Shown piece by piece: positions 34,421-42,612 of a stretch of DNA of 64,000 nt. This DNA comes from Burkholderia aenigmatica (lineage in GTDB: Bacteria > Pseudomonadota > Gammaproteobacteria > Burkholderiales > Burkholderiaceae). A program made the position numbers and the translations under genes. The DNA lies in the NCBI RefSeq assembly GCF_902499175.1, contig NZ_CABVQC010000020.1:1-64000 (forward strand), read 5' to 3'. The notes under the pieces are model-generated. The model was not told where the DNA came from and did not search any database. It was given only the letters and a program-made list of their open reading frames with translations. The number at the start of each line of letters is the position of its first letter. Within the stretch, counting starts at the first letter, position 1.

Positions 34421-35568
34421 AACAAGCCTATATCGTCGACGCGCTGCGCACGCCGACCGGCCGCCGCAAGGGCGGGCTCGCACACGTGCATGCGGCCGAC
34501 CTCGGCGGCTTCGTGCTGAAGACGCTCGTCGAGCGCAACACGATCCCGGCCGACGACTACGACGACGTGGTGTTCGGCTGCGTCGACACGATCGGCCCGC
34601 TCGCGGGCAACATCGCGCGCACCTGCTGGCTCGCGGCCGGGCTGCCGCTGAAGGTGCCGGGCGTGACGGTCGACCGCCAGTGCGGCTCGTCGCAGCAGGC
34701 CGTGCACTTCGCTGCGCAGGCCGTGATGAGCGGCGTGCAGGACGTGGTGGTGGCCGGCGGCGTGCAGACGATGACGCAGATCCCGATCTCGTCCGCGATG
34801 ACCTGCGCGGCGCCGCTTGGTTTCAACGACCCGTTCTCGGGCAGCACCGGCTGGCGCGCACGCTTCGGCGATGCACCGGTGTCGCAGTTCGTCGCCGCGC
34901 AGCGGATCGCCGATCACTGGAACCTGTCGCGCGACGCGATGGAGCGGTATGCGCTCGAAAGCCACCGCCGTGCGGTCGCGGCGATCGAGGCCGGCTATTT
35001 CAAGCGCGAAATCGTGCCGTTCGAAGGCGTGATGCACGATGAAACGCCGCGTCCCGATACGTCGCTGGAGAAGATGGCGACGCTCGAGCCGCTGACGCCG
35101 GGCGGCTCGCTGACCGCTGCCGTCGCAAGCCAGACCTGCGATGCGGCTGCCGCGCTGCTGATCGTGTCGGAGGATGCGTTGAAGCGCTACGGCCTCACGC
35201 CGCGTGCGCGCATCCATCACCTGAGCGTGCTTGGCGACGATCCGTTGTGGATGCTGACCGCACCGATTCCCGCGACGAAGGCTGCGCTCAAGAAGGCCGG
35301 CCTCGACTGGTCGCAGATCGACGTCGTCGAGATGAACGAGGCGTTCGCATCGGTCGCGCAGGCGTGGCTCGCCGACACGCGCTTCCCGCACGAGAAGACC
35401 AACCCGAACGGCGGCGGGATCGCGCTCGGCCATCCGCTCGGCGCGACCGGCGCGCGGCTGATGACGACGCTGCTGCACGAACTGGAACGCACCGGCGGCC
35501 GCTACGGGCTGCAGACGATGTGCGAAGGCGGCGGCCTCGCGAACGTCACGATCATCGAGCGCCTGTGA
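34417..35568 (+). CDS. fadA6: FadA6-like thiolase
   Basis: The 383-residue acetyl-CoA acyltransferase begins KQAYIVDALRTPTGRRKGGL. The nucleophilic Cys89 lies in TVDRQCGSSQQAVH, and the C-terminal GGGIALGHPLGATGARL plus QTMCEGGGLAN carry the catalytic His and second Cys. In actinobacterial ring C/D degradation FadA6 performs the final thiolytic step after IpdAB. ATG 34417 overlaps the upstream stop (ATGA). The context with ipdABC supports FadA6, although other thiolase roles are possible. Confidence 0.75.
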   Translation: MKQAYIVDALRTPTGRRKGGLAHVHAADLGGFVLKTLVERNTIPADDYDDVVFGCVDTIGPLAGNIARTCWLAAGLPLKVPGVTVDRQCGSSQQAVHFAAQAVMSGVQDVVVAGGVQTMTQIPISSAMTCAAPLGFNDPFSGSTGWRARFGDAPVSQFVAAQRIADHWNLSRDAMERYALESHRRAVAAIEAGYFKREIVPFEGVMHDETPRPDTSLEKMATLEPLTPGGSLTAAVASQTCDAAAALLIVSEDALKRYGLTPRARIHHLSVLGDDPLWMLTAPIPATKAALKKAGLDWSQIDVVEMNEAFASVAQAWLADTRFPHEKTNPNGGGIALGHPLGATGARLMTTLLHELERTGGRYGLQTMCEGGGLANVTIIERL

Positions 35569-35602
35569 GCGCGCCATCTTTCACGATCCACGAGGCATGA
35601 GC

Positions 35603-36481
35603 ATGGGAATCTGTAACGGACGCACCGTCATCATCACCGGCGCGGGCGGCGGGCTCGGGCGCGCATACGCGCTCGCGTTCGCGGCCGAAGGCGCGGCGGT
35701 CGTCGTCAACGACATCCGGCACGATGCCGCGCAGGCCGTCGTCGACGAGATTGCACGACGCGGCGGGCGAGCGCTCGCGAACGCGGACGACATCACGCAG
35801 GTCGACACCGCGCAGCGGATCGTCGACGCGGCACGCGACGCATTCGGCGACGTGCACGTGCTCGTCAACAACGCAGGCATCTGCCGCGACAAGATGTTCA
35901 CGAGCATGACCGAAACCGACTGGGACGACGTGATGCGGGTGCACCTGCGCGGCCACTTCTGCCTGTCGAGCGTGCTGGCGCGCGTGTGGCGCGACGCGGC
36001 GAAGGCCGGCCACCCGGTCGATGCGCGGATCGTCAACACGAGTTCGGGCGCCGGGCTGCAAGGCTCGATCGGCCAGTCGAACTACGGCGCGGCGAAGGCC
36101 GGGATCGCGGCGCTCACGCTGATGCAGGCGGCCGAGCTGCAGCGCTACGGCGTGCGCGTGAACGCGCTTGCACCGGCCGCGCGCACGTCGATGACCGAAG
36201 GTGTGTTCGCCGACATGATGAAGATGCCCGAGGACGGCGGCTTCGACTATTTCGATCCGGCCAACGTCGCGCCGCTGGTCGTGTGGCTCGGCAGCGCGCT
36301 GTCGGCCGACGTGACAGGCCAGGTGTTCGAGGTCGCGGGCGGGATGATCGCGGTCGCGGAAGGCTGGCGCACGGGCCCGAGCGTCGATCGCGGCGCGCGC
36401 TGGGCGGCGGCCGAGGTCGGCCCGGCGGTGGCGCAGTTGCTCGCCGATGTGCGTCCCGCGCGGCGCGTGTACGGGAGCTGA
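35603..36481 (+). CDS. Short-chain dehydrogenase of the ring C/D block
   Basis: The 292-residue SDR has the cofactor motif GAGGGLGRAY, VLVNNAG, Ser in NTSSGAG, and an intact YxxxK in SNYGAAKAGI. It resembles the hydroxyacyl-CoA dehydrogenase domain of peroxisomal MFE-2. GAGG lies 7 bases before ATG 35603; ATG 35597 is an alternative with poor spacing. It follows fadA6 by about 34 bases and precedes the second acyl-CoA dehydrogenase pair. It probably oxidises a 3-hydroxyacyl-CoA intermediate. Confidence 0.75.
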   Translation: MGICNGRTVIITGAGGGLGRAYALAFAAEGAAVVVNDIRHDAAQAVVDEIARRGGRALANADDITQVDTAQRIVDAARDAFGDVHVLVNNAGICRDKMFTSMTETDWDDVMRVHLRGHFCLSSVLARVWRDAAKAGHPVDARIVNTSSGAGLQGSIGQSNYGAAKAGIAALTLMQAAELQRYGVRVNALAPAARTSMTEGVFADMMKMPEDGGFDYFDPANVAPLVVWLGSALSADVTGQVFEVAGGMIAVAEGWRTGPSVDRGARWAAAEVGPAVAQLLADVRPARRVYGS

Positions 36482-36484
36482 GCA

Positions 36485-37723
36485 ATGGATCTGGCGCTCA
36501 CCGACGAACAGGCGATGATCCGCGACGCGGCGGCCGACGTGCTCGTCGAGCGCAGCGCGTCCGCGGACGTGCGCCGCGCGCTCGAGCAGTCGGCCGGTCG
36601 TGACGATGCGTTGTGGGCCGCGCTGGCGGGCGAGCTTGGCTGGAATGCACTCGCGCTACCCGAGGCGGTCGGCGGGCTGGGGCTCGGTGCGGTCGAGCAG
36701 ACGGTGCTGATGGAACAGCTCGGCCGGCGCGTTGCGTGCGTGCCGTATTTCTCGACGGCGTGCCTCGCGGCGACCGCGCTGGCCGGCTGCTCCGATACGG
36801 CTGCCGCCACCGGCTGGCTCGCGAAGATCGCCGAAGGTGCGTGCAGCGCGACGCTGGCGCTGCCGTTGGACCTGCCGGCCGTGTCGCGGTCGTTACCGGT
36901 CGTCGCGGAAGAAGCGGCTGGCGGCTACGCGCTGTCCGGCACGATCGAACAGGTGATCGACGGCGCGCGCGCCGACCTGCTGCTGGTGCCCGCACGGATT
37001 GCGAACGAAGGCCAGTCGATCGGGCTGTTCGCGATCGACGTCGCAACGGTATCGGGGTTCACGGTCACGCCGCTCGACACGCTCGATGCAACGCGACCGA
37101 TCGCGCGGGTGGTGCTCGACGAAGCTCGCGTGAACCGCGACGCGCTGCTCGCGTGCGGCACGGTGGCAGTGCAGGCGATGGAGCGCACCGCCTGGTTCGC
37201 GGCGCTTGCGCTGGCTGCCGAACAGCTCGGCGGCGCCCAGCAATGCCTCGACCTGACGCTCGACTACACGAGCCAGCGCGTGCAGTTCGGTCGCGCGATC
37301 GCATCGTTCCAGGCCGTGAAGCACCGCTGCGCACAGATGATGGTGCTGATCGAATCGGCGCGCTCGGCCGTGCTCGGTGCCGCGCACGCGTGGGAAGCGG
37401 AAGCCGGCCGCATGGTGCCGGGCGACGCATTGCGCGCCGACGTCGCCGCCGCGAAATCCGCCGCGAACGACGCGTATGCGTTCTGCGCACAGGAAGCGAT
37501 CCAGCTGCACGGCGGCGTTGGCTTTACGTGGGAATACGACCCGCATCTCTATTTCAAGCGCGCACAGGCATCGGGTTCGCAGTTCGGCACGACGCCGCAA
37601 CTGCTCGAATGGATCGCGAGCCATGCGATCGACGGCGGCGCATCGCAGCGCGATCGAGCGTTCGCGCCACCCGCTGCGGTGGAATCCCGTCCATCCGCCG
37701 CACGCGCAGGAGCCCTCCAATGA
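36485..37723 (+). CDS. Acyl-CoA dehydrogenase, partner subunit of pair 2
   Basis: The 412-residue FadE-like protein begins MDLALTDEQAMIRDAAADVL and ends with TLDYTSQRVQFGRAIASFQAVKHR followed by QLHGGVGFTWEYDPHLYFKRA. Like the 33,350 gene product it has a weak flavin-contact middle domain and belongs to the smaller half of steroid-type FadE pairs. It precedes the full FadE at 37,720 with a 4-base overlap. About 30 extra Ala/Arg-rich residues form a C-terminal tail. Confidence 0.75.
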   Translation: MDLALTDEQAMIRDAAADVLVERSASADVRRALEQSAGRDDALWAALAGELGWNALALPEAVGGLGLGAVEQTVLMEQLGRRVACVPYFSTACLAATALAGCSDTAAATGWLAKIAEGACSATLALPLDLPAVSRSLPVVAEEAAGGYALSGTIEQVIDGARADLLLVPARIANEGQSIGLFAIDVATVSGFTVTPLDTLDATRPIARVVLDEARVNRDALLACGTVAVQAMERTAWFAALALAAEQLGGAQQCLDLTLDYTSQRVQFGRAIASFQAVKHRCAQMMVLIESARSAVLGAAHAWEAEAGRMVPGDALRADVAAAKSAANDAYAFCAQEAIQLHGGVGFTWEYDPHLYFKRAQASGSQFGTTPQLLEWIASHAIDGGASQRDRAFAPPAAVESRPSAARAGALQ

Positions 37724-38919
37724 ACAGCGAAACGCGCGAACAGCAATTGCGGCACGAAGTGGCCGACTGGGTGCAGTCGCACCTGACCGGCGGCTTCGCG
37801 TGCCTGAAATACCGCGGCGGCCCCGGCGACGAGGAAGCGTGGCCCGAACTGCGCAAGGCGTGGGAACGCGAACTGGCGCAAGGCGGCTGGACCGGCCTCG
37901 GCTGGCCGACGGATGCCGGCGGGCGCGGCTTCTCGGTCGCCGAGCAGGTGATCTTCCACGAGGAATATGCGCGCGCCGGCGGCCCCGGGCGGATGGGCCA
38001 CATCGGCGAAGGGTTGCTCGGGCCGACACTCGTCGCATGCGGCTCCGACGACCAGCGCGCGCGCTTCCTGCCCGGCATCCTCGCCGGCACGCAGTTCTGG
38101 TGCCAGGGTTATTCGGAGCCGGGCGCGGGTTCCGATCTGGCCAACGTGCGCACGCGTGCCGAACAGGATGCTGACGGCACGTGGCGCGTGTACGGCCAGA
38201 AGGTCTGGACGTCGCTCGCGCACGATTCCGACTGGATCTTCGTGCTGGCGCGCACCGATCCCGCGTCGAAGGGCAACAAGGGGCTGTCGTTCCTGCTGAT
38301 GCCGCTCGACCAGCCGGGCATCGAGATCCGGCCGATCAAACAACTCAACGGCGGCGCGGAATTCAACGAAGTATTTTTCGACGGCGCGCACGCGGACGCC
38401 CGCGACCTCGTCGGCGCGCCCGGCGACGGCTGGCGGATTGCGATGACGCTGCTCGGCTTCGAGCGCGGGATGTCGACGCTCGGCCAGCAGATGCAGTTCG
38501 TCCGCGAGCTCGAATGGGTGATCGACGCCGCGCGCGAAGCGGGCACCGACCGCGACCCGGTGCTGCGCCAGCGGATCGGCCGCGCGTGGGCCGGGCTGCG
38601 CGTGATGCGCTACAACGCGCTGCGGATGCTGTCCGGCGCGGACGACGTCGACGGCGGCTCCGCACCGCTGCGCCGCGAGGCGCTGATCTACAAGTACTAC
38701 TGGTCGAACTGGCATCGCGACCTCGGCCAACTCGCGATGGATGCGCTTGGGTCCCGCGCGAACGTGATCGATCCGGCCGACGAAAAACTCACTCATCTGC
38801 AGCGCGTATTCCTGTTCTCCCGCGCGGACACGATCTACGCGGGCACCAACGAAATCCAGCTCAACATCATGGCCGAGCGCGGGCTCGGCATGCCCAGGGA
38901 ACCGCGAGGACAAGCATGA
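37720..38919 (+). CDS. Acyl-CoA dehydrogenase, FAD-site subunit of pair 2
   Basis: The 399-residue acyl-CoA dehydrogenase carries FWCQGYSEPGAGSDLANVRT, YGQKVWTSLAH, FLLMPLDQPGIEIRPIKQLNGGAEFNEVFFD and the C-terminal FAD motif YAGTNEIQLNIMAERGLG. It pairs with the 36,485 gene. Homologous actinobacterial FadE30-32 enzymes act on propionate-side-chain and C/D-ring CoA esters. AGGAG lies 8 bases before ATG 37720. The stop overlaps the next SDR start (ATGA). Confidence 0.8.
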   Translation: MNSETREQQLRHEVADWVQSHLTGGFACLKYRGGPGDEEAWPELRKAWERELAQGGWTGLGWPTDAGGRGFSVAEQVIFHEEYARAGGPGRMGHIGEGLLGPTLVACGSDDQRARFLPGILAGTQFWCQGYSEPGAGSDLANVRTRAEQDADGTWRVYGQKVWTSLAHDSDWIFVLARTDPASKGNKGLSFLLMPLDQPGIEIRPIKQLNGGAEFNEVFFDGAHADARDLVGAPGDGWRIAMTLLGFERGMSTLGQQMQFVRELEWVIDAAREAGTDRDPVLRQRIGRAWAGLRVMRYNALRMLSGADDVDGGSAPLRREALIYKYYWSNWHRDLGQLAMDALGSRANVIDPADEKLTHLQRVFLFSRADTIYAGTNEIQLNIMAERGLGMPREPRGQA

Positions 38920-39716
38920 CCGAACCCACCATCCAGAAGGCACCGGCCTACGTACCGGGCCATCAGTTGCTCGCCGGCAAATCGGTGCTGATCACGGCCG
39001 CCGCCGGCGCCGGCATCGGCTTCGCGGCCGCCCGCCGCTGCGCGGAGGAAGGCTGCCGCGCGCTGTTCATCTCCGACATCCACGAAAAGCGCCTCGAACA
39101 GGCGGTCGAGACGCTGCGCGCCGAAACGGGGCTGCAACAGGTGTACGGCCGCCTGTGCAACGTCGCGGTCGAGGCCGACGTGCAGGCGCTGGTCGCGCAA
39201 GCGCAGGACAAGCTCGACGGCGTCGACGTGCTGATCAACAACGCGGGGCTCGGCGGGTCGACCCGCATCGTCGATATGGACGATGCCGAATGGTCACGCG
39301 TGATCGACATTAGCCTCACCGGGACGTTCCGGATGACGCGCGCGATGCTGCCGCACATGCAGGCCCGCGGCCGCGGCGCGATCGTCAACAACGCATCGGT
39401 GCTCGGCTGGCGCGCGCAGGCGGAACAGGCGCACTACGCGGCCGCGAAAGCGGGCGTGATGGCGCTCACGCGTTGCGCGGCGCTCGAGGCGTCGCCGTAC
39501 GGCGTGCGCATCAACGCGGTCGCGCCGAGTATCGCGATGCACGATTTTCTGAAGAAGTCGGCGCCGGCCGACTTGCTGAATCAACTGGCGTCGCGCGAAG
39601 CCTTCGGGCGCGCCGCCGAAGTCTGGGAGGTCGCGAACGTGATGGTGTTTCTTGCAAGCGATTACGCGTCGTACATGACGGGCGAAGTGCTGTCGGTCAG
39701 CAGCCAGCACGCATGA
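38916..39716 (+). CDS. ipdF: IpdF-like short-chain dehydrogenase
   Basis: The 266-residue SDR has an N-terminal extension then VLITAAAGAGIGFAAARR, INNAG, Ser in NNASVLG, and intact YxxxK in AHYAAAKAGV. The position beside the FadE genes in a ring C/D block recalls ipdF, whose product oxidises the 5-hydroxyl of 5-OH-HIC-CoA. The stop overlaps the MaoC gene start. The assignment to IpdF is by context and general resemblance, since SDR function is hard to read from sequence. Confidence 0.65.
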   Translation: MTEPTIQKAPAYVPGHQLLAGKSVLITAAAGAGIGFAAARRCAEEGCRALFISDIHEKRLEQAVETLRAETGLQQVYGRLCNVAVEADVQALVAQAQDKLDGVDVLINNAGLGGSTRIVDMDDAEWSRVIDISLTGTFRMTRAMLPHMQARGRGAIVNNASVLGWRAQAEQAHYAAAKAGVMALTRCAALEASPYGVRINAVAPSIAMHDFLKKSAPADLLNQLASREAFGRAAEVWEVANVMVFLASDYASYMTGEVLSVSSQHA

Positions 39717-40201
39717 TGAGCGCGACCCTCGACCCCGTGCGCGCGACGCCCCGTGTGTTCGCGCATCCCGGCGAACTCGCGGCGGCCGTCGGCGACACGC
39801 TCGGCGCGAGCGCATGGCTCGCGATCGACCAGATCCGCATCGACGGCTTCGCGGATGCGACGGGCGACCACCAGTGGGTGCACGTCGATCCGGTGCGCGC
39901 GAACGACGGCCCGTTCGGCGCGTGCATCGCGCACGGCTACCTGACGCTGTCGCTCGTCAATTATTTCCTGCCGCAGATCGTGCGGATCGACGGCGCGCGG
40001 CTCGGCGTCAACTACGGCTGCGACAAGATCCGTTTCCCGGCGCCGGTGAAGGTCGGCGCGCGCGTGCGCGGCGTCGGCGAACTGCTGCGCGTCGAGCCGC
40101 TCGAAGGCGGCGTGCAGGCGTGGATCCGCGTGACCGTCGAGATCGAAGGCGAAGCCAAGCCCGGCTGCGTCGCCGACACGATCAGCCGTTACACCTTCTA
40201 G
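39713..40201 (+). CDS. MaoC-type (R)-hydratase
   Basis: The 162-residue single hot-dog protein has the hydratase-2 motif region FADATGDHQWVHVDPVRA, with the catalytic Asp52 and His57, followed by CIAHGYLTLSL. Such proteins hydrate enoyl-CoA esters. In steroid degraders MaoC/ChsH-like proteins act in side-chain or ring breakdown. ATG 39713 overlaps the SDR stop; ATG 39716 is an equal alternative. Confidence 0.75.
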   Translation: MMSATLDPVRATPRVFAHPGELAAAVGDTLGASAWLAIDQIRIDGFADATGDHQWVHVDPVRANDGPFGACIAHGYLTLSLVNYFLPQIVRIDGARLGVNYGCDKIRFPAPVKVGARVRGVGELLRVEPLEGGVQAWIRVTVEIEGEAKPGCVADTISRYTF

Positions 40202-40219
40202 TTCGAGAGAGCCACACAC

Positions 40220-41425
40220 ATGGAAGACGCAGTCATCGTTTCCGTCGCACGCACGCCGATCGGCAAGGCGTTTCGCGGCATGTTCAACGACACCGAGGCG
40301 CCCGCGCTCGGCGGCCACGTGGTGCGCACCGCGCTCGAACGCGCGGGCGTCGCGCCGGCCGACGTCGACGACGTGGTGATCGGCTGCGCCGCGCAGCAGG
40401 GCACGCAGGGCTACAACATCGGCCGCCTGTCGGCTGCGGCGGCCGGGCTGCCGGCGTCGGTGCCCGGCATGGCGATCGACCGCATGTGCTCGTCGGGGCT
40501 GATGTCGATCGCGAGCGCCGCGCGCAGCATCGGCGCGGGCGACGCGCGGATCGTCGTCGCGGGCGGAGTCGAGTCGATTTCACTCACGCAGAACAAGCAC
40601 AAGAACGCGTATCGCGCGCGTTCGCAGGCTGTGCTCGACCATCAGCCGGCTGCGTACATCGCGATGATGGAAACGGCCGAGATCGTGTCGCGCCGCTACG
40701 GCATCTCGCGCGCGGCACAGGACGAATTCGCGTTGCAGAGCCACCAGCGCACGGCGCAAGCCCAGGCGGCCGGCCGCTTCGACGCGGAAATCGCACCGCT
40801 CGACGTGCGGCGCGCGCTGTTCGACAAGGAAGGCAACCCGGCCGGCCACGAGGACGTGAACGCCGCGCGCGACGAAGGCGTGCGCGCCGACACGACGGCC
40901 GAACGGCTCGCGGGGCTGAAGCCGTCGTGGAGCGGCGGCAAGGTCGTCGAGCAGGGCGAGTTCGTGACGGCCGGCAACGCGTCGCAGCTGTCGGACGGCG
41001 CGGCGGCCGTGGTCGTGATGTCGCGTGGCGAGGCCCAGCGCCGCGGCCTGACACCGCTCGGCGCGTTCCGCGGCCTCGCGGTGGCCGGCTGCGAGCCGGA
41101 CGAAATGGGTATCGGCCCGGTGTTCGCGATCCCGAACCTGCTGGCGCGCTTCGGGATGACCGTGGCCGACGTCGGGCTGTGGGAGCTGAACGAGGCGTTC
41201 GCGTGCCAGGCGCTGTACTGCCGCGACACGCTCGGCATTCCGGACGCGCGGCTGAACGTCGACGGCGGGGCGATCGCGCTTGGCCATCCGTTCGGGATGT
41301 CCGGCGCGCGGATGACGATGCACGTGCTGCTCGAAGGCGCGCGGCGCGGCGTGCGGCACGCGGTCGTGACGATGTGCATCGGCGGCGGGATGGGTGCCGC
41401 CGCGCTGTTCGAAGTCGGCGCGTAG
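40220..41425 (+). CDS. Acetyl-CoA acetyltransferase-type thiolase
   Basis: The 401-residue thiolase has Cys90 in [19 protein letters not shown], then [31 protein letters not shown] with the catalytic His, and [11 protein letters not shown] with the second Cys. It is a second thiolase in the block, distinct from the fadA6-like one, and could serve side-chain removal (FadA5-like) or general acetyl-CoA release. It follows the MaoC gene by 18 bases and is the last enzyme before a hairpin at 41,438-41,460. Confidence 0.8.
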   Translation: MEDAVIVSVARTPIGKAFRGMFNDTEAPALGGHVVRTALERAGVAPADVDDVVIGCAAQQGTQGYNIGRLSAAAAGLPASVPGMAIDRMCSSGLMSIASAARSIGAGDARIVVAGGVESISLTQNKHKNAYRARSQAVLDHQPAAYIAMMETAEIVSRRYGISRAAQDEFALQSHQRTAQAQAAGRFDAEIAPLDVRRALFDKEGNPAGHEDVNAARDEGVRADTTAERLAGLKPSWSGGKVVEQGEFVTAGNASQLSDGAAAVVVMSRGEAQRRGLTPLGAFRGLAVAGCEPDEMGIGPVFAIPNLLARFGMTVADVGLWELNEAFACQALYCRDTLGIPDARLNVDGGAIALGHPFGMSGARMTMHVLLEGARRGVRHAVVTMCIGGGMGAAALFEVGA

Positions 41426-41437
41426 CGGCACGCGGAC

Positions 41438-41460
41438 GGGCCGCGCCGCTCGAGCGGCCC
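41438..41460 (+). terminator. Hairpin after the second thiolase gene
   Basis: GGGCCGC (41,438-41,444) pairs with GCGGCCC (41,454-41,460), 12 bases after the stop, followed by TCCATTC. It may end the long enzyme operon before the transport pair, although the T-run is missing. Confidence 0.4.
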
Positions 41461-41575
41461 TCCATTCAGGACCATTCGAGGCCGCGGCAACGACCGACGG
41501 CCCGGAGACTTGCAGGCGACGGCGGTGGGCGCCATGGCGTGAACCGTCGTCGAACGCAGACACAGGAGACAAGCG

Positions 41576-42547
41576 ATGAAACGAACTTTGCCCGGACTCG
41601 CGATGTCGGCACTCGTGCTCGGCGCCGCGCTGTTCGCGTTTTCGCCGCGCCCGCTGCCGGCGTTCCCGGTCACCGCGATCCATGCGGATCGCCTGCAGAT
41701 CAACGGGCTGGCGAAGGCCGGCGCGCGCATCGTCGCGGTCGGCGAGCGCGGCGTGATCCTGCTCAGCGACGACGCGGGCGCGCACTGGCGACCGGCGTCG
41801 GTCACGCCCGACCAGGGCTCGACGCTCACGCAGGTGCGCTTCGTCACGCCGACGCTCGGGATCGCGGTCGGCCACGACGGCCGGATCGTCCGCAGCGACG
41901 ACGCCGGCGCGCACTGGCGCGAGGTGTACATGGATCACGCGCATTCCGATCCGTTGCTGTCGATCTGGGGCACGGCCGACGGCCCGCTGTTCGCGGCCGG
42001 CAGCTTCGGCGAGCTGCTGCGCTCGGACGATGCGGGCCTCGATTGGCAGACCGTGAAGACGCCGGCCGGCGACCGCCACCTGAACGCGATCGTCGGCGAC
42101 GGCCACGGCAGCCTGCTGATCGCGGGCGAGAGCGGCACGCTGCTGCGTTCGACCGACAACGGCGCGACCTGGGACAAGCTGCCGCCGCCGTACGCCGGTT
42201 CGCTGTTCGGCGCGCTGATGCTCGCGAACGGCGACTGGGTCGCCTACGGGATGCGCGGCAACGTCGTGCGCAGCACCGATCGCGGCGCGACCTGGACGCA
42301 CGTCGACAGCCATGTACCAGTGTCGTACTTCGGCGCAACGCAGCTCACCGACGGCGAGCTCGTGCTGGTCGGGCAGGGTGGCGCGATCGTCGCGTCGCGC
42401 GACGGCGGGCTGACCTTCGACGTGCGCAAGCTCGGTGGCGTGCAGAGCCTCGCGGCCGTACTCGACATGGGCCACGGCGCGCTGCTGCTCGGCGGCGAGG
42501 CCGGCGTCGCGCCGCTCGCCGGCTTGCTTGCCGCCAGGCCGTCCTGA
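41576..42547 (+). CDS. YCF48/BNR-repeat periplasmic protein
   Basis: The 323-residue protein has an N-terminal signal-anchor (MKRTLPGLAMSALVLGAALFAF) and then a propeller of repeated Asp-box units: LLSDDAGAHWR, VRSDDAGAHWR, LRSDDAGLDW, LRSTDNGATW, VRSTDRGATW and ASRDGGLTF. Such YCF48-like proteins are often encoded directly before an MMPL/RND transporter in proteobacterial steroid and terpenoid loci, as here, usually with DUF1302 and DUF1329 genes, which are missing from this window. The likely role is an envelope accessory for transport of hydrophobic substrate. AGGAGA precedes ATG 41576. Confidence 0.75.
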   Translation: MKRTLPGLAMSALVLGAALFAFSPRPLPAFPVTAIHADRLQINGLAKAGARIVAVGERGVILLSDDAGAHWRPASVTPDQGSTLTQVRFVTPTLGIAVGHDGRIVRSDDAGAHWREVYMDHAHSDPLLSIWGTADGPLFAAGSFGELLRSDDAGLDWQTVKTPAGDRHLNAIVGDGHGSLLIAGESGTLLRSTDNGATWDKLPPPYAGSLFGALMLANGDWVAYGMRGNVVRSTDRGATWTHVDSHVPVSYFGATQLTDGELVLVGQGGAIVASRDGGLTFDVRKLGGVQSLAAVLDMGHGALLLGGEAGVAPLAGLLAARPS

Positions 42548-42612
42548 CGCGCGGCGGTCCTGCTGCCTGCTTCCGTTCATTTCGCATCGTCCGCATCGAC
42601 AAGAGAATTCCC

